40,897 nucleotides of DNA from Clostridiales bacterium. GTDB taxonomy: Bacteria > Bacillota > Clostridia > Christensenellales > Borkfalkiaceae. The notes under the pieces are model-generated. The model saw nothing but the letters and a program-made list of their open reading frames with translations, did no database searches and was not told where the DNA came from. The stretch lies in the NCBI GenBank assembly GCA_015055945.1, contig SVHH01000009.1, forward strand, positions 1-40,897, read 5' to 3'. The position numbers and the translations under genes were made by a program. This document shows positions 23,649-32,723 of this stretch, piece by piece (position 1 is the stretch's first letter; every line of letters starts with the position of its first letter).

Positions 23649-24422
23649 CTATATTCTTATTGTGTTTCTTATTTCTTTTAGCGCAGTTTTTTCTAAACGA
23701 GAAACTTGCGCTTGGCTTATCCCTACCTGGCGGGATATTTCCGTTTGAGTTTTACCTTCGTAATATCTTAAATATATAATCTTTCTTTCTCTATCGTCAA
23801 GTTTATTCATAGCGGTATCAAGCGCCACTTTTTCCGTCCAGTTTTCATCAGTGCACTTTTCATCGCCCAGTTGGTCAACTAAAAGAAGTTCATCACCCGA
23901 CTTATTATATACTGGGTCGTAAAGCGAAACGGTGTCGGATATAGCGTCTAGCGCGTAAACCACTTCGGATAGTGCAACGTTCATTTTATCAGCAACCTGC
24001 TCTAGTGTAACTTCTTCATCTTCTTTTTCAAGCTCCCCACGCGTTTTTAAGGCAAGGTAAGCGGTGTCCCTAATACTTCTTGAAACACGCATACTGTTGC
24101 CGTCGCGAAGAAGTCTTTTTACGTCGCCGATAATCATTGGCACGGCGTAAGTTGAAAATTTTACGCCGAAAGATAAATCAAAGTTATCAATGGCTTTAAT
24201 AAGTCCTATACACCCCGCTTGAAAAACGTCGTCAATATTAACGTTTTTTAAGCGAAAACGCTTGATAACCGACAACACCAGTCGCATATTTGCTACGACA
24301 AATTCTTCACGCGCACCCTTTTCACCAAGTTTAATTCTTTGAAGAAGTTCGTTAGATTTTTCTTCACTTATCTTAGGCAGCGTTGCGGTGTTTATACCGC
24401 AAATCACAACTTTATTTGACAT
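23649..24422 (-). CDS. sigG: RNA polymerase sporulation sigma factor SigG
   Basis: A 257-residue late forespore sigma factor. The N-terminal tag SNKVVICGINTATLP is the sigma-G signature (NKVEICGVDTSKLP in Bacillus). Region 2 follows (FVVANMRLVLSVIKRF, DDVFQAGCIGLIKAIDNFD, KFSTYAVPMI), then regions 3 and 4 with the helix-turn-helix TQTEISRQVGISQAQVSRLE. The start at 24422 is chosen because it matches the family N-terminus and has AAGGAGG upstream; an earlier in-frame start adds 19 residues. Normally sigG directly follows sigE; here a 2.8-kb SipW cassette separates them. Confidence 0.97.
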   Translation of the reverse strand: MSNKVVICGINTATLPKISEEKSNELLQRIKLGEKGAREEFVVANMRLVLSVIKRFRLKNVNIDDVFQAGCIGLIKAIDNFDLSFGVKFSTYAVPMIIGDVKRLLRDGNSMRVSRSIRDTAYLALKTRGELEKEDEEVTLEQVADKMNVALSEVVYALDAISDTVSLYDPVYNKSGDELLLVDQLGDEKCTDENWTEKVALDTAMNKLDDRERKIIYLRYYEGKTQTEISRQVGISQAQVSRLEKTALKEIRNTIRI

Positions 24423-24501
24423 AAATCCTCCTTTATGTAACCTTGAAAAAAAGGAAAGATTTACATTAAGTTTGCGCAATTAAAAACTTTTTATACCAAT
24501 T

Positions 24502-24534
24502 AAAAACGCTCGGTTTTACGCGAGCGTTTTTTTG
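24502..24534 (-). terminator. Terminator at the end of the SipW cassette
   Basis: AAAAACGCTCG / CGAGCGTTTTT (24502-24512 and 24521-24531) with T-runs on both strands. It isolates the cassette from sigG. Confidence 0.88.
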
Positions 24535-24538
24535 GCTA

Positions 24539-25675
24539 TTATTTTAACGATGCTACAACTTGTTCAATTGTTCTACCATCTGCAATATCGGCGTTGCCTT
24601 TAGTTTTCCATGTATCAGTATTGAACGAACCACCCGTGTTAAACATAGTACCACCACTATAAGCGTTTATAGTGGCCGTGCCTTGATACATACCACCAAT
24701 TTGAGTCCAGGTTTGACCGTCGTCAGAAGAAGTAAATACAGTAGCGTAAACCACAGCCGTTTTATTAGATTCTAAAAATCCTTTTTGTAAAGTGTCCGTG
24801 GTCAAATAAATGGTCATTTCATTACCATTAGCATCACCCGTGTTAGTGTTGTCATCAAGGTTTTCACGCTTAATCATTGCCTTAACGGGAACTTCTTCTC
24901 CATTAATATTCATCTTTAAATTGCCACCAAATAAATTACCAAGTAACTCAACGTCATTTGTAGACGCGCCCGAAACGTTGCCGATATATGAGCTATTATG
25001 ACGGTTGTTTTCGTCGTATTTATCCATTTGGTCAATAAGTTGGTTATAAGAGTCTTTTGCAACCACGTTATTAAGAATTGCCTTAAATTGCGTAAGTGCG
25101 CCACTTACTGCAATCTCACCTTCTTCGGGCAATTCTTCAGCAATTATAAATTCATAAAACATTACGGAGTTAAGAACTAAATTGCTTCTATTTGAAGTGT
25201 TTGAAAAAGCAAACTTTACGTCAAAAGTAAGATATTCTCCCTTAGGAACTCTATCTTCACGCGCTAGACCAATCAAGGTGTAGCCTATATTGTTATTATC
25301 GTATTGTTCGGAAGTATATTTAACCGCGTTAAAAGCGTAATCGTCAGTAGTTGAAGAGTTATAAACGGTTATAGACAGAGTTATGCTTGAATAAGCGTTA
25401 TTTAAAAGCGTTTTGGTAGTGCTTAAATAAGTGCTTTGATACCCGTTAATAATTACTGAGCCGTCGCCAGATTTCTTCTCAACGTTTGTGATGTAAACGA
25501 CCGTGCTTGCGGTTGACGGAGCAACCCATTTATATTCGGTAATACCCACGTTAAAGTTTGTGTCTTGATAATTAACAGTAGAATCAACGGTGTATTTCCA
25601 AGTTGCGTAAACGCCAGGCACAGACATAACGGCAACGAGCAATATCAAAACGAAAAGCCTAAACTTAAGTTTCAT
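24539..25675 (-). CDS. Exported protein with SipW-type signal peptide (TasA/camelysin-like), second copy
   Basis: A 378-residue secreted protein. A hydrophobic signal (KFRLFVLILLVAVMSVPG) ends in VYATWKYT, the aromatic motif of SipW-dependent signal peptides, and the same GVYATW motif begins the mature part of the first exported protein of this cassette. The body is Thr/Ser/Asn-rich, beta-strand-like and without cysteine, as in TasA-type fibre proteins, and is about 1.7 times longer than the first copy. The start at 25675 is chosen for AGGGGG 8 bp upstream; an in-frame start 33 bases earlier is less likely. It follows sipW at 57 bp without a terminator and is closed by one. The function as matrix or surface fibre is inferred. 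Confidence 0.75.
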   Translation of the reverse strand: MKLKFRLFVLILLVAVMSVPGVYATWKYTVDSTVNYQDTNFNVGITEYKWVAPSTASTVVYITNVEKKSGDGSVIINGYQSTYLSTTKTLLNNAYSSITLSITVYNSSTTDDYAFNAVKYTSEQYDNNNIGYTLIGLAREDRVPKGEYLTFDVKFAFSNTSNRSNLVLNSVMFYEFIIAEELPEEGEIAVSGALTQFKAILNNVVAKDSYNQLIDQMDKYDENNRHNSSYIGNVSGASTNDVELLGNLFGGNLKMNINGEEVPVKAMIKRENLDDNTNTGDANGNEMTIYLTTDTLQKGFLESNKTAVVYATVFTSSDDGQTWTQIGGMYQGTATINAYSGGTMFNTGGSFNTDTWKTKGNADIADGRTIEQVVASLK

Positions 25676-25732
25676 TAGCGCTACCCCCTTCTTCAGTAGA
25701 CGAAGCATCGCCTTTCGTTTCAGTTTCGGGAA

Positions 25733-26500
25733 CTAGTAAGGCCATTCTTTCTTAAGTTTGTTTAATTTACCATCAACGATAGGACTGATAATAACAGCAC
25801 CAACAACTAAAAGCATGCAAAGCCAACCTGCGGGAGATTGCATAAAGAGAACAAAAGAGCCAATAAATGCAACTTTTTCACCCCTATAAATACCTTTCAT
25901 TTGTTCGTATTTAACAGGGAAACGGTCAGCCGATTCAACAGCATCGCCTTGCAACAAGAACCATCTTTCATTAGGGTGTCTTTCATTAGGCTCTTCAATA
26001 CCTACTATTCTATGAACGATAAGTATTTCGTCAACTTCGTAAACGACGATATCATAAAGTTTAAGTTCTTCTTCTTTGGGAAGTTTATAGGTTAAAATAA
26101 GGTCAAAAGTTTGAATTTGATCGTTTAATTGATTTTCAGTTAAATAAGTGTTTTTAGAGTGCTTTTTAGCCATTGAGCCAGTTTGAACTACTCTGTAAGT
26201 AGGAACTGAATCAAAATAAACTTCTTGAGTGCAGTTTATATAAATAGAACCAGAAAAAACAACCGCAAAAATGGCAACCAAAATAATCGTCAAAGCGTAA
26301 TCACACACTTTGCCGAGTTTTGATTGTTTTTTAAGTTTTGATTTTTCATATTCACTTATAATTTTATCGTCTTCTGCCCCAAGTCTAATGAGTTTTGATT
26401 GCATTTTAAATATAATTGCAATACAAAATATGGAAAGACCTGTAAGTAGAACGAAAACTATAAGACACAATATGAAAGTATATATCTCATAATTAGTCAT
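25733..26500 (-). CDS. sipW: SipW-type (ER/archaeal-type) signal peptidase I
   Basis: A 255-residue membrane signal peptidase. Two N-terminal membrane segments (about residues 8-32 and 68-88) and one near the C-terminus (about 225-242) flank the catalytic region. The nucleophile is Ser109 in VVQTGSMAKK. The general base is His163 in ILIVHRIVGI, not the Lys of common bacterial enzymes. The box LQGDAVESADRFPV (about 184-196) supplies the conserved acidic residues. This Ser/His type is SipW, which processes TasA-like substrates, and two such substrates flank it. The ATG at 26500 has GGAAG 7 bp upstream. A hairpin upstream may lower its expression relative to the substrate gene before it. Confidence 0.92.
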   Translation of the reverse strand: MTNYEIYTFILCLIVFVLLTGLSIFCIAIIFKMQSKLIRLGAEDDKIISEYEKSKLKKQSKLGKVCDYALTIILVAIFAVVFSGSIYINCTQEVYFDSVPTYRVVQTGSMAKKHSKNTYLTENQLNDQIQTFDLILTYKLPKEEELKLYDIVVYEVDEILIVHRIVGIEEPNERHPNERWFLLQGDAVESADRFPVKYEQMKGIYRGEKVAFIGSFVLFMQSPAGWLCMLLVVGAVIISPIVDGKLNKLKKEWPY

Positions 26501-26513
26501 TTTTTTCTTCCGT

Positions 26514-26555
26514 CTAAAAAAAGCACATAAACCAGCCGTATGCAAATACGGCTGG
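26514..26555 (-). terminator. Hairpin/attenuator between the first exported protein and sipW
   Basis: A perfect 10-bp stem CCAGCCGTAT / ATACGGCTGG (26555-26546 and 26541-26532 on the minus strand) with a 4-nt loop. Nine bases of mixed sequence and then seven U follow. It may terminate part of the transcripts, so that substrate is made in excess over the peptidase. Confidence 0.65.
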
Positions 26556-26589
26556 CTCATACGTTTGTTTTTGTTGTTTAATCAATAAA

Positions 26590-27263
26590 TTAGTTAACAG
26601 TACCGTCGGTTACACGAACAAGAATGTTACCAACAAGACCTTCTTTAACACCAGGATGTCCTTCAGGATCGTACTCAACGTGACCACCGAAAACGTCGTG
26701 TTCATGCTTGGTATCAAGAACGAAAGTTTGTGAAAGGCTAATCATACCTTCCAAATCTGTTTGGTTTAAGGTGTAAGTGAAAGTGCCGTTTGCTTCTTTA
26801 GTCCAAGTGAAAGGTTTATCAAGAGAACCGTTAGCAGTATTAGAGAAAGTGAAAATGTCAACGGGAGCAGCATTTTTACTAAAACTTCCGTCAGCACCTA
26901 CTCTATATTGCATAGGAACGGTAGTGTCGAAGTAAAGTTCAGAGAGAACACCGTTTTCTTTAATTTCCTTAGGTGCGGTTTCAGCAGGGGTAAAGGTTAC
27001 TTTCAAGAAAATAGCTGAATCATTGTTGCTTGCGAAAACGAGTTTTGCTTCGTGATCTGTGTTTGCTTGGTCAACGGTAAGAACCAAGTTAGATTCTACC
27101 TTATAAGTACCGTTTGCGCCAGTAAGTTCTGCGTCTGCAATGGTAACTTTTGTTTCTGCAAAAGCGTCTGCGATGTCGTTAGTACCAGCATATTGCCAGG
27201 TTGCGTATACGCCACCGATGGTTAAGCACATGAAAAGTGCTACGAGTAAACTGAGTTTTTCAT
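26590..27263 (-). pseudogene. Exported TasA/camelysin-like protein with a one-base frameshift after the start codon
   Basis: The ATG at 27263 has AAGGAG upstream and is followed by five A, after which its frame stops at codon 8 (TAG). With six A the frame would read a full signal peptide, KKLSLLVALFMCLTIGG, then the SipW-type motif VYATWQY and the 200-residue mature part, which is open down to 26590; the restored protein would be 224 residues. The intact frame from an internal ATG at 27231 would keep only about ten residues before the motif and has no ribosome site. The mature part is rich in Thr, Asn and charged residues, with beta-rich character and no cysteine. A sequencing error, a real mutation or slippage on poly-A are all possible; I mark it broken with caution. 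It is the first gene of the SipW cassette. Confidence 0.75.
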
Positions 27264-27293
27264 AAAAATTCTCCTTTATAAAAAAGTACCTAC

Positions 27294-27322
27294 ATTATAC
27301 CCCCGCAGTATACTTTTGTCAA
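27294..27322 (-). promoter_or_regulatory. Sigma-A promoter for the SipW cassette
   Basis: A perfect TTGACA (27322-27317), a 17-bp spacer and TATAAT (27299-27294) on the minus strand. It predicts strong vegetative-type expression, not a sporulation sigma factor. Confidence 0.85.
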
Positions 27323-27367
27323 CACTTTTTATGAAAAATTTATTTACTGCGCCAACTCACTATTTTT

Positions 27368-28075
27368 CTAGTTATATTTCATAAATTCTTTCTTTAATCT
27401 GCCTATAATTTTTTTCTCTAAACGCGATATATAACTTTGTGAAATGCCAAGCATATCCGCAACTTCTCGCTGGGTTTTTTCATCCTTTCCTTTTAAGCCG
27501 TACCTAAGTTCCATTATTTCGCGCTCTCTATCGTTTAGTTTTGTTAGCGCAACGCCTAAAAGGTCGTTTTCTACCCCGTTTTCAATCTTTTTATAAACTA
27601 TATCGCCGTCAGTGCCCATAACGTCGGATAGCATAAGTTCGTTGCCTTCCCAGTCGGTGTTTAGCGGCTCGTCAAAAGAAACTTCGCTCTTTAACTTTAC
27701 CGTGCGGCGTAGGTGCATTAAAATTTCGTTTTCTATACAGCGTGATGCATAAGTTGCAAGTTTAATATTCTTTTCTAAATTAAACGAATTTACCGCCTTA
27801 ATTAGCCCTATCGTGCCCACGGAAATTAAGTCGTCAAGGTCAACCCCAGTATTTTCAAAGCGGCGTGCAATATACACCACAAGCCTTAAATTATGCTCTA
27901 CTAAATCATCTCGAACTTGCTTTTCCCCTGTAGATAGTTTTTCCAGCATTTTACTTTCTTCTTCGGTCGAATAGGGTTGGGGCAAAACTTCGCCACCACC
28001 GATAAATCTTAAAAGATTATCGCTTAAATCAAACAGTTTAAGAAACTTTTTTAGCCTTAAAATCCACTTTTTCAT
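27368..28075 (-). CDS. sigE: RNA polymerase sporulation sigma factor SigE (pro-form)
   Basis: A 235-residue mother-cell sigma factor made as an inactive precursor. The amphipathic N-terminal pro-sequence ([16 protein letters not shown], about 27 residues) precedes [10 protein letters not shown], the usual cleavage zone. Region 2 ([20 protein letters not shown], then [32 protein letters not shown]) and region 4 ([22 protein letters not shown]) are complete. The ATG at 28075 has AGGAG 7 bp upstream; a GTG 6 bases before is too close to it. It overlaps spoIIGA by 38 bp, so the protease and its substrate are translationally coupled. Confidence 0.97.
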   Translation of the reverse strand: MKKWILRLKKFLKLFDLSDNLLRFIGGGEVLPQPYSTEEESKMLEKLSTGEKQVRDDLVEHNLRLVVYIARRFENTGVDLDDLISVGTIGLIKAVNSFNLEKNIKLATYASRCIENEILMHLRRTVKLKSEVSFDEPLNTDWEGNELMLSDVMGTDGDIVYKKIENGVENDLLGVALTKLNDREREIMELRYGLKGKDEKTQREVADMLGISQSYISRLEKKIIGRLKKEFMKYN

Positions 28076-28868
28076 CGCCACTCTCCTTATAGAGCGCGGG
28101 GTGTAAAATCACGTCGTAACCATCCCCCACGCTATACTTTGAAATCATTAAGGTTACGTTATTAAATGTATTCTGCTTGTCCTTAATATATATCTTTAAT
28201 TCATCCACTTTTACGCTTAAATTGTCGCTTTTGCCGTTTACTGTTTGAACGCTTATTTTTTCAAATCTAAAGTCGGTTAAACTTTCCACAAAATTAGCAA
28301 AGAAAAATCTTTTACTACACACTATTACTGGTAAATTATTATGATAAACGCCGTTTCCAGTATCAAAAAAACCCTTGCATAAAACTTGTTTTTTGTTTAC
28401 GGTTAAACTTATATCAACTGTATTTGCCGCAATATCTTTTCTTCTATATATATGGTTTACAACACTGCCGAAAAACTTTAGCGCAAAATATACTGGCAAG
28501 CATATCAGCGCTGAAAAGGGCTCTATCGAATAGTCAAGGTTAAAAATATTGAAAACGCCTATAATTACCCCGCCTATTAAAAACGTATAACAAAAAAATA
28601 CAGCGGAGTTTATAAAATATTCTCTAAAATTCCTATACTTTGCGGGTATCAATACTACAAGAAGTCCGCTAGCAATTTTGATTAAAAACGATATAACTTT
28701 TACACCGTCAACGAGCGGAAAGATAAGCGCAAAAACCGCACCTAAAATGCTTGCTAATATAAGCGAGCCCTTTTTATAGCGCGCACCCGTTAAAATAAAC
28801 GTAGCGTTTAATATCATATAATCAATGAAAAAATTATTGATTAACACGTACTCAATATAAACGACCAT
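28038..28868 (-). CDS. spoIIGA: Sporulation sigma-E factor-processing peptidase SpoIIGA
   Basis: A 276-residue membrane-embedded aspartic protease that processes pro-sigma-E at the sporulation septum. Five N-terminal hydrophobic segments (residues 1-130, starting [17 protein letters not shown]) are followed by a pepsin-like half-domain with the catalytic Asp169 in GFFDTGNGV. The downstream PVIVCS block fits the family. Length is a little under the Bacillus protein (about 309). It directly overlaps sigE. I could not identify a clear Spo0A box or sigma-A promoter in the 140 bp upstream. Confidence 0.93.
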   Translation of the reverse strand: MVVYIEYVLINNFFIDYMILNATFILTGARYKKGSLILASILGAVFALIFPLVDGVKVISFLIKIASGLLVVLIPAKYRNFREYFINSAVFFCYTFLIGGVIIGVFNIFNLDYSIEPFSALICLPVYFALKFFGSVVNHIYRRKDIAANTVDISLTVNKKQVLCKGFFDTGNGVYHNNLPVIVCSKRFFFANFVESLTDFRFEKISVQTVNGKSDNLSVKVDELKIYIKDKQNTFNNVTLMISKYSVGDGYDVILHPALYKESGDEKVDFKAKKVS

Positions 28869-28970
28869 ATATCCCCCGCGTTAGAGCATTTTAACACGGA
28901 GAAAAACCCAAAAAATATAAGTTTATCTTGCTTTTTGCTTGTTTTTGTAGAATAAATGACAGTATAAATA

Positions 28971-29002
28971 AAAAAACACGCTTTTTATCCAAGCGTGTTT
29001 TT
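28971..29002 (-). terminator. Terminator after hemW
   Basis: A 12-bp perfect stem AAAAACACGCTT / AAGCGTGTTTTT with a 7-nt loop and T/A runs on both sides. Confidence 0.88.
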
Positions 29003-29009
29003 GTTATGT

Positions 29010-30119
29010 TTAATTCATAAATGCTAATATTATATCATTTTGCACGTACAAATACTCATCTTTAATAGTTAAAATATCGCCGTTTCTATCTAAATAGCGC
29101 ATTTTCTTTTGCAAAACGTCTTTATAATCTTCATCAAAGTTAGCCGAATATTTTTCATTAAACTCTTTTATATTAAGCCCCGCCGCCGTGCGTAGTGCTA
29201 GCATAATATGTTCAAACTTAGCGTCTTCGCCTTCAATAATATCCGAAGAAATTTCCGGACTTTTGTTGTAGATTATAGCGTTCATATACTCGTCAATACT
29301 GAAAGTGTTGGTAAAGCGTCTGCCGTCCGCAAACGAACTTGCCGATACCCCAACGCCGATATATTCACCGCGCTTCCAGTAATTCATATTGTGTTTTGAA
29401 TAAAACCCGTCCTTAGCAAAGTTAGAAACTTCATACCTAGAAAAGCCTTTTTCTTTTAAGTACGCTCTAATTCCGTCGTAAATATCAGCGACTTCATCAT
29501 CGGATAATAATTCGCCGTTAAGATAATCGGTGTAGATAGGCGTGCCGACTTCGGGGGTTAACGCGTAAACGGATAAGTGGCTCACTCCGCCCGCAATTGC
29601 AAGGTCAACCGACTTTTTAACTTGGTCTAAAGTTTGGTCGTGAAGCCCCATCAATATATCCGCGCTTATATTTTCACCCTTTAAAAGGTTACAGCACTCT
29701 AAAAAGTCCTTTGCGGTATGTATGCGGTTAAGTTTTTTAAGTTGGGCGTCATAACCAGTTTGCAAGCCGATTGAAAAACGATTTATACCCACTTGCTTAT
29801 AAATCTTAATCTTTTCTTTATCCACAGTGCCGGGATTTAATTCGATTGTGATTTCCGCATCTTTTCTAACGGTAAAGCACTTTTTTACTTGCCTTATTGC
29901 CCCAGCAATAAGATTTGCATCGACAACTGACGGAGTGCCGCCGCCGATATAGATTGTGTCTATAATCTTATCGGGGTATTGTTTTGCGCGCCCCATAATT
30001 TCACGGTACAAGCACGCAAAATAACTCTCCGCCTTGCCTAATTCTCTGGGGTACGATGCAAAGTCGCAATAAGTACATTTTTGCTTACAAAATGGAACAT
30101 GAATATAAATTCCTGCCAT
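29010..30119 (-). CDS. hemW: Radical SAM protein HemW (heme chaperone, formerly oxygen-independent coproporphyrinogen oxidase-like)
   Basis: A 369-residue radical SAM protein. The 4Fe-4S cluster site is CKQKCTYC (Cys11, Cys15, Cys18), followed by a SAM-binding IYIGGGTPS and the HemN-like C-terminal domain (from about residue 290). The family inserts or traffics heme; it lacks coproporphyrinogen oxidase activity in the cases studied. It starts 3 bp after the lepA stop; the same lepA-hemW order is common in Firmicutes. AGGT precedes the ATG. No other heme gene is in the window. Confidence 0.94.
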   Translation of the reverse strand: MAGIYIHVPFCKQKCTYCDFASYPRELGKAESYFACLYREIMGRAKQYPDKIIDTIYIGGGTPSVVDANLIAGAIRQVKKCFTVRKDAEITIELNPGTVDKEKIKIYKQVGINRFSIGLQTGYDAQLKKLNRIHTAKDFLECCNLLKGENISADILMGLHDQTLDQVKKSVDLAIAGGVSHLSVYALTPEVGTPIYTDYLNGELLSDDEVADIYDGIRAYLKEKGFSRYEVSNFAKDGFYSKHNMNYWKRGEYIGVGVSASSFADGRRFTNTFSIDEYMNAIIYNKSPEISSDIIEGEDAKFEHIMLALRTAAGLNIKEFNEKYSANFDEDYKDVLQKKMRYLDRNGDILTIKDEYLYVQNDIILAFMN

Positions 30120-30122
30120 AAA

Positions 30123-31934
30123 TTACCTATCGTTATCAGTTTTAAGAATAGAGATAAACGCTTCGGACGGAATTTCAACCGTACCGATAGAACGCATCTT
30201 TTTCTTACCTTCTTTTTGTTTTTCCAGAAGTTTCTTCTTTCTAGTTACGTCGCCGCCGTAACACTTAGCCAAAACGTCTTTTCTAAATGCTTTAACAGTT
30301 TCTCTTGCAATAATCTTTCCACCGACAGCCGCTTGAATAGGAATTTCAAACATTTGACGGGGAATAACTTCTTTTAACTTTTCCGCAATTTGTCTACCGC
30401 GCTCGTAAGCCTTGTCCTTATGCACGATTATAGAGAGCGCATCGCAAATATCGCCGTTAAGCAGCATATCCATCTTAACCAAGTCGCTTCTTTGATAGCC
30501 GGAAACTTCATAGTCGAAAGATGCATAACCTTTCGTTCTTGACTTTAGACTATCGAAAAAATCGTAAATAATTTCGTTAAGCGGCAAGGTGTATTTTAAC
30601 TCTACCCTACTCTTATCGAGATACACCATATCTTTATAAACACCGCGCTTATATTGACAAAGTTCCATGATTGGCCCAACATAGTCCGGCGGGGTTAAAA
30701 TGCTTGCGTTGATTATAGGTTCTTCCATATAATCAATTTCAGTTACTGGCGGTAAGTGCGTGGGGTTTTCAATAACCATTTGCGTTCCGTCCGTCTTATA
30801 AACCTTATAAGAAACTGACGGCGCGGTCGTGATGATTTCAAGGTCGAATTCTCTTTCAATTCTCTCTTGAATAACGTCCATATGAAGTAGCCCTAAAAAG
30901 CCGCATCTAAACCCAAAGCCGAGCGCTGCTGAGTTGTCGGGCTCGATTGAGAGCGCTGCGTCGTTAAGTTTGAGTTTTAGGAGCGCGTCTTTTAAGTCGT
31001 TAAACTTACTTCCGTCTAAGGGGAACACGCCCGAAAACACCATAGGTAGTGCCTTTTTATAACCAGGGAGCGGCTCTGTGGCTGGGTTTTCCACACCAGT
31101 AATAGTGTCTCCAACCGCAGTATCTTCAATGCTCTTAATGCTTGCCGCAATATAACCAACTTCGCCCGCAGATAAACTGTCTTTAGGCTGCATTTTGGGT
31201 GAGAACACGCCGACTTCAGTTACGTCAAACTGTTTGTCGCTCATAAAGGTTTTAATCTTAGTGCCGATTTTAACCTCGCCGTCCATAATGCGCACGAAAC
31301 ATATTACACCTTTAAAATTGTCGTAATAACTATCGAAAATAAGCGCTTTTAGCGGTGCGTTTTCATCACCCTTAGGTGCGGGGATTTTTTCTATAACTTG
31401 TTCTAAAACTTCTTCAATATTAAGCCCGGTCTTTGCGGAAATTCTCGGTGCGGATTGCGCTTCAATACCCAAAATTTCTTCCACTTCGGTTGCAACTTCA
31501 TCGGGGCGCGCGCTCGCTAAGTCAATCTTGTTGATAACGGGCATAATTTCCAAATCGTTATCGATTGCAAGGTAAGCGTTAGCCAAGGTTTGCGCTTGCA
31601 CGCCTTGGGTTGCATCGACAATTAAAATTGCGCCTTCGCACGCCTTTAATGAACGAGAAACTTCATAAGTAAAGTCCACGTGCCCGGGGGTGTCGATAAG
31701 GTTGAAAATATATTCTTCACCATTTTTTGCCTTGTAGAACATTCTAACGGGCGTAAGTTTAATGGTGATACCACGCTCACGCTCTAAATCCATAGAGTCG
31801 AGAAGTTGTTCTTCCATATCGCGCTCGCTAACCTGCCCCGTTTTTTCCATAAGGCGGTCGGCAAGCGTACTTTTACCGTGGTCGATATGCGCCACTATAC
31901 AAAAATTTCTAACGTTTTCTTTCTTTACTGCCAT
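30123..31934 (-). CDS. lepA: Elongation factor 4 (LepA)
   Basis: A 603-residue ribosome-associated GTPase with a role in translation initiation or back-translocation. G1 [10 protein letters not shown]3 DTPGHVDF and G4 NKID are all canonical, in contrast to the EF-G-like paralogue at 20998-23058. Domains II, III and V and the LepA-specific C-terminal domain ([16 protein letters not shown], about residues 570-585) are present. The ribosome site is a weak AGGT; the 17-nt region around the start (TAGGTAATTTATGGCAG) is identical to that of the following gene hemW. Confidence 0.97.
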   Translation of the reverse strand: MAVKKENVRNFCIVAHIDHGKSTLADRLMEKTGQVSERDMEEQLLDSMDLERERGITIKLTPVRMFYKAKNGEEYIFNLIDTPGHVDFTYEVSRSLKACEGAILIVDATQGVQAQTLANAYLAIDNDLEIMPVINKIDLASARPDEVATEVEEILGIEAQSAPRISAKTGLNIEEVLEQVIEKIPAPKGDENAPLKALIFDSYYDNFKGVICFVRIMDGEVKIGTKIKTFMSDKQFDVTEVGVFSPKMQPKDSLSAGEVGYIAASIKSIEDTAVGDTITGVENPATEPLPGYKKALPMVFSGVFPLDGSKFNDLKDALLKLKLNDAALSIEPDNSAALGFGFRCGFLGLLHMDVIQERIEREFDLEIITTAPSVSYKVYKTDGTQMVIENPTHLPPVTEIDYMEEPIINASILTPPDYVGPIMELCQYKRGVYKDMVYLDKSRVELKYTLPLNEIIYDFFDSLKSRTKGYASFDYEVSGYQRSDLVKMDMLLNGDICDALSIIVHKDKAYERGRQIAEKLKEVIPRQMFEIPIQAAVGGKIIARETVKAFRKDVLAKCYGGDVTRKKKLLEKQKEGKKKMRSIGTVEIPSEAFISILKTDNDR

Positions 31935-31968
31935 AAATTACCTAAAATAATAAGTTTAATTCTTTATT

Positions 31969-31997
31969 AGTATATAATAAACCCAAAAATAAATCAA
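31969..31997 (-). promoter_or_regulatory. Sigma-A promoter for lepA-hemW
   Basis: TTGATT (31997-31992), a 17-bp spacer and TATACT (31974-31969) on the minus strand, about 30 nt before the lepA start. Confidence 0.7.
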
Positions 31998-32027
31998 GCA
32001 AATTAAAAACCGTGCAAAAAACATAAA

Positions 32028-32058
32028 GAAAAAAGCAGACTAAAAAGTCTGCTTTTTT
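32028..32058 (-). terminator. Terminator after the Rho_N-domain gene
   Basis: AAAAGCAGACT / AGTCTGCTTTT with a short A-loop and T-runs. The stem and its flank (to 32066) recur almost exactly at 32724-32762. Confidence 0.88.
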
Positions 32059-32061
32059 AAT

Positions 32062-32340
32062 TTATTCGGTAATAATTTTTATTAACTGCTTTCTAAAATC
32101 TAATAACGCTTTATCTATCTTTTTAATTTTTTCTACCATAACAAAGTCATCTACCATAACCGAATTTTTTGGCAAAATAGGTCTCCCCCTTTTTGAATAA
32201 TATGGCTTAACCTTTTTACTTAAAACGTCGTTAATTGCAATAATTAAATCTTTCTTTCGCATTGTGGTTGGTGCACGCACCCCTATTTCTCTTGCATAAT
32301 CTCTTAACTCATATAACGACTTATTCTCAAAACTTACCAT
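32062..32340 (-). CDS. Small Rho N-terminal (SAP-like) domain protein
   Basis: A 92-residue protein. Residues 5-37 (KSLYELRDYAREIGVRAPTTMRKKDLIIAI) match the Rho_N/SAP-like helix-extended-loop-helix fold that binds nucleic acid, with the usual KKDLI segment. The rest is basic and ends in a short amphipathic helix; the ATPase part of Rho is absent. Small Rho_N-only proteins are common in Clostridia and their role is not known. AAAGGGTG precedes the ATG. A terminator follows the gene. Confidence 0.75.
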   Translation of the reverse strand: MVSFENKSLYELRDYAREIGVRAPTTMRKKDLIIAINDVLSKKVKPYYSKRGRPILPKNSVMVDDFVMVEKIKKIDKALLDFRKQLIKIITE

Positions 32341-32468
32341 ATTACACCCTTTATTAAATTATATCAAAAAAATTTTATATAAGCAAGCGATACGACTTGA
32401 TAAAGCCGCATTTTTAACGCCGCTTACTGATAAAATATTTATAAAGTAAGTGTTTTAGGGGGTTAGTT

Positions 32469-32711
32469 ATGACTGTAAATGATGCGGTTGCGACAAGAAT
32501 AGTAAAACTTCTTAGAGAAAAGAAAATGTCGCAATATAGATTAGAGCAAAATTCTTTTATTGCGCACGGTGCTATGAACAATATTTTAGCAGGCAAAAAT
32601 AAAACCGTAACGCTTACAACTGTTTTACGCCTTGCCCGTGGTTTTAATATGTCGGTTGAAGATTTTCTTAACGATGAAATTTTCCATTCGGAAGAATTAG
32701 AACTTGAATAA
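32469..32711 (+). CDS. XRE-family helix-turn-helix regulator
   Basis: An 80-residue DNA-binding protein made almost entirely of a Cro/C1-type helix-turn-helix: KLLREKKMSQYRLEQNSFIAHGAMNNILAG (residues 14-43), then LTTVLRLARGFNMSVEDFL. A short acidic tail (HSEELELE) ends it. AGGGGG precedes the ATG. It is a single plus-strand gene between two minus-strand genes, with its own terminator after it. The target is unknown. Confidence 0.9.
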   Translation: MTVNDAVATRIVKLLREKKMSQYRLEQNSFIAHGAMNNILAGKNKTVTLTTVLRLARGFNMSVEDFLNDEIFHSEELELE

Positions 32712-32723
32712 TGAAAAGAATAC

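Noticed and set aside
24423-24480. Sigma-G-type autoregulatory promoter before sigG
   Set aside because: A CATAAA-like box overlaps the ribosome site and no matching -35 lies at the right distance.
28869-28970. Spo0A box upstream of spoIIGA
   Set aside because: Sequences such as TGTCATTT are only weak partial matches and no well-spaced sigma-A promoter goes with them.
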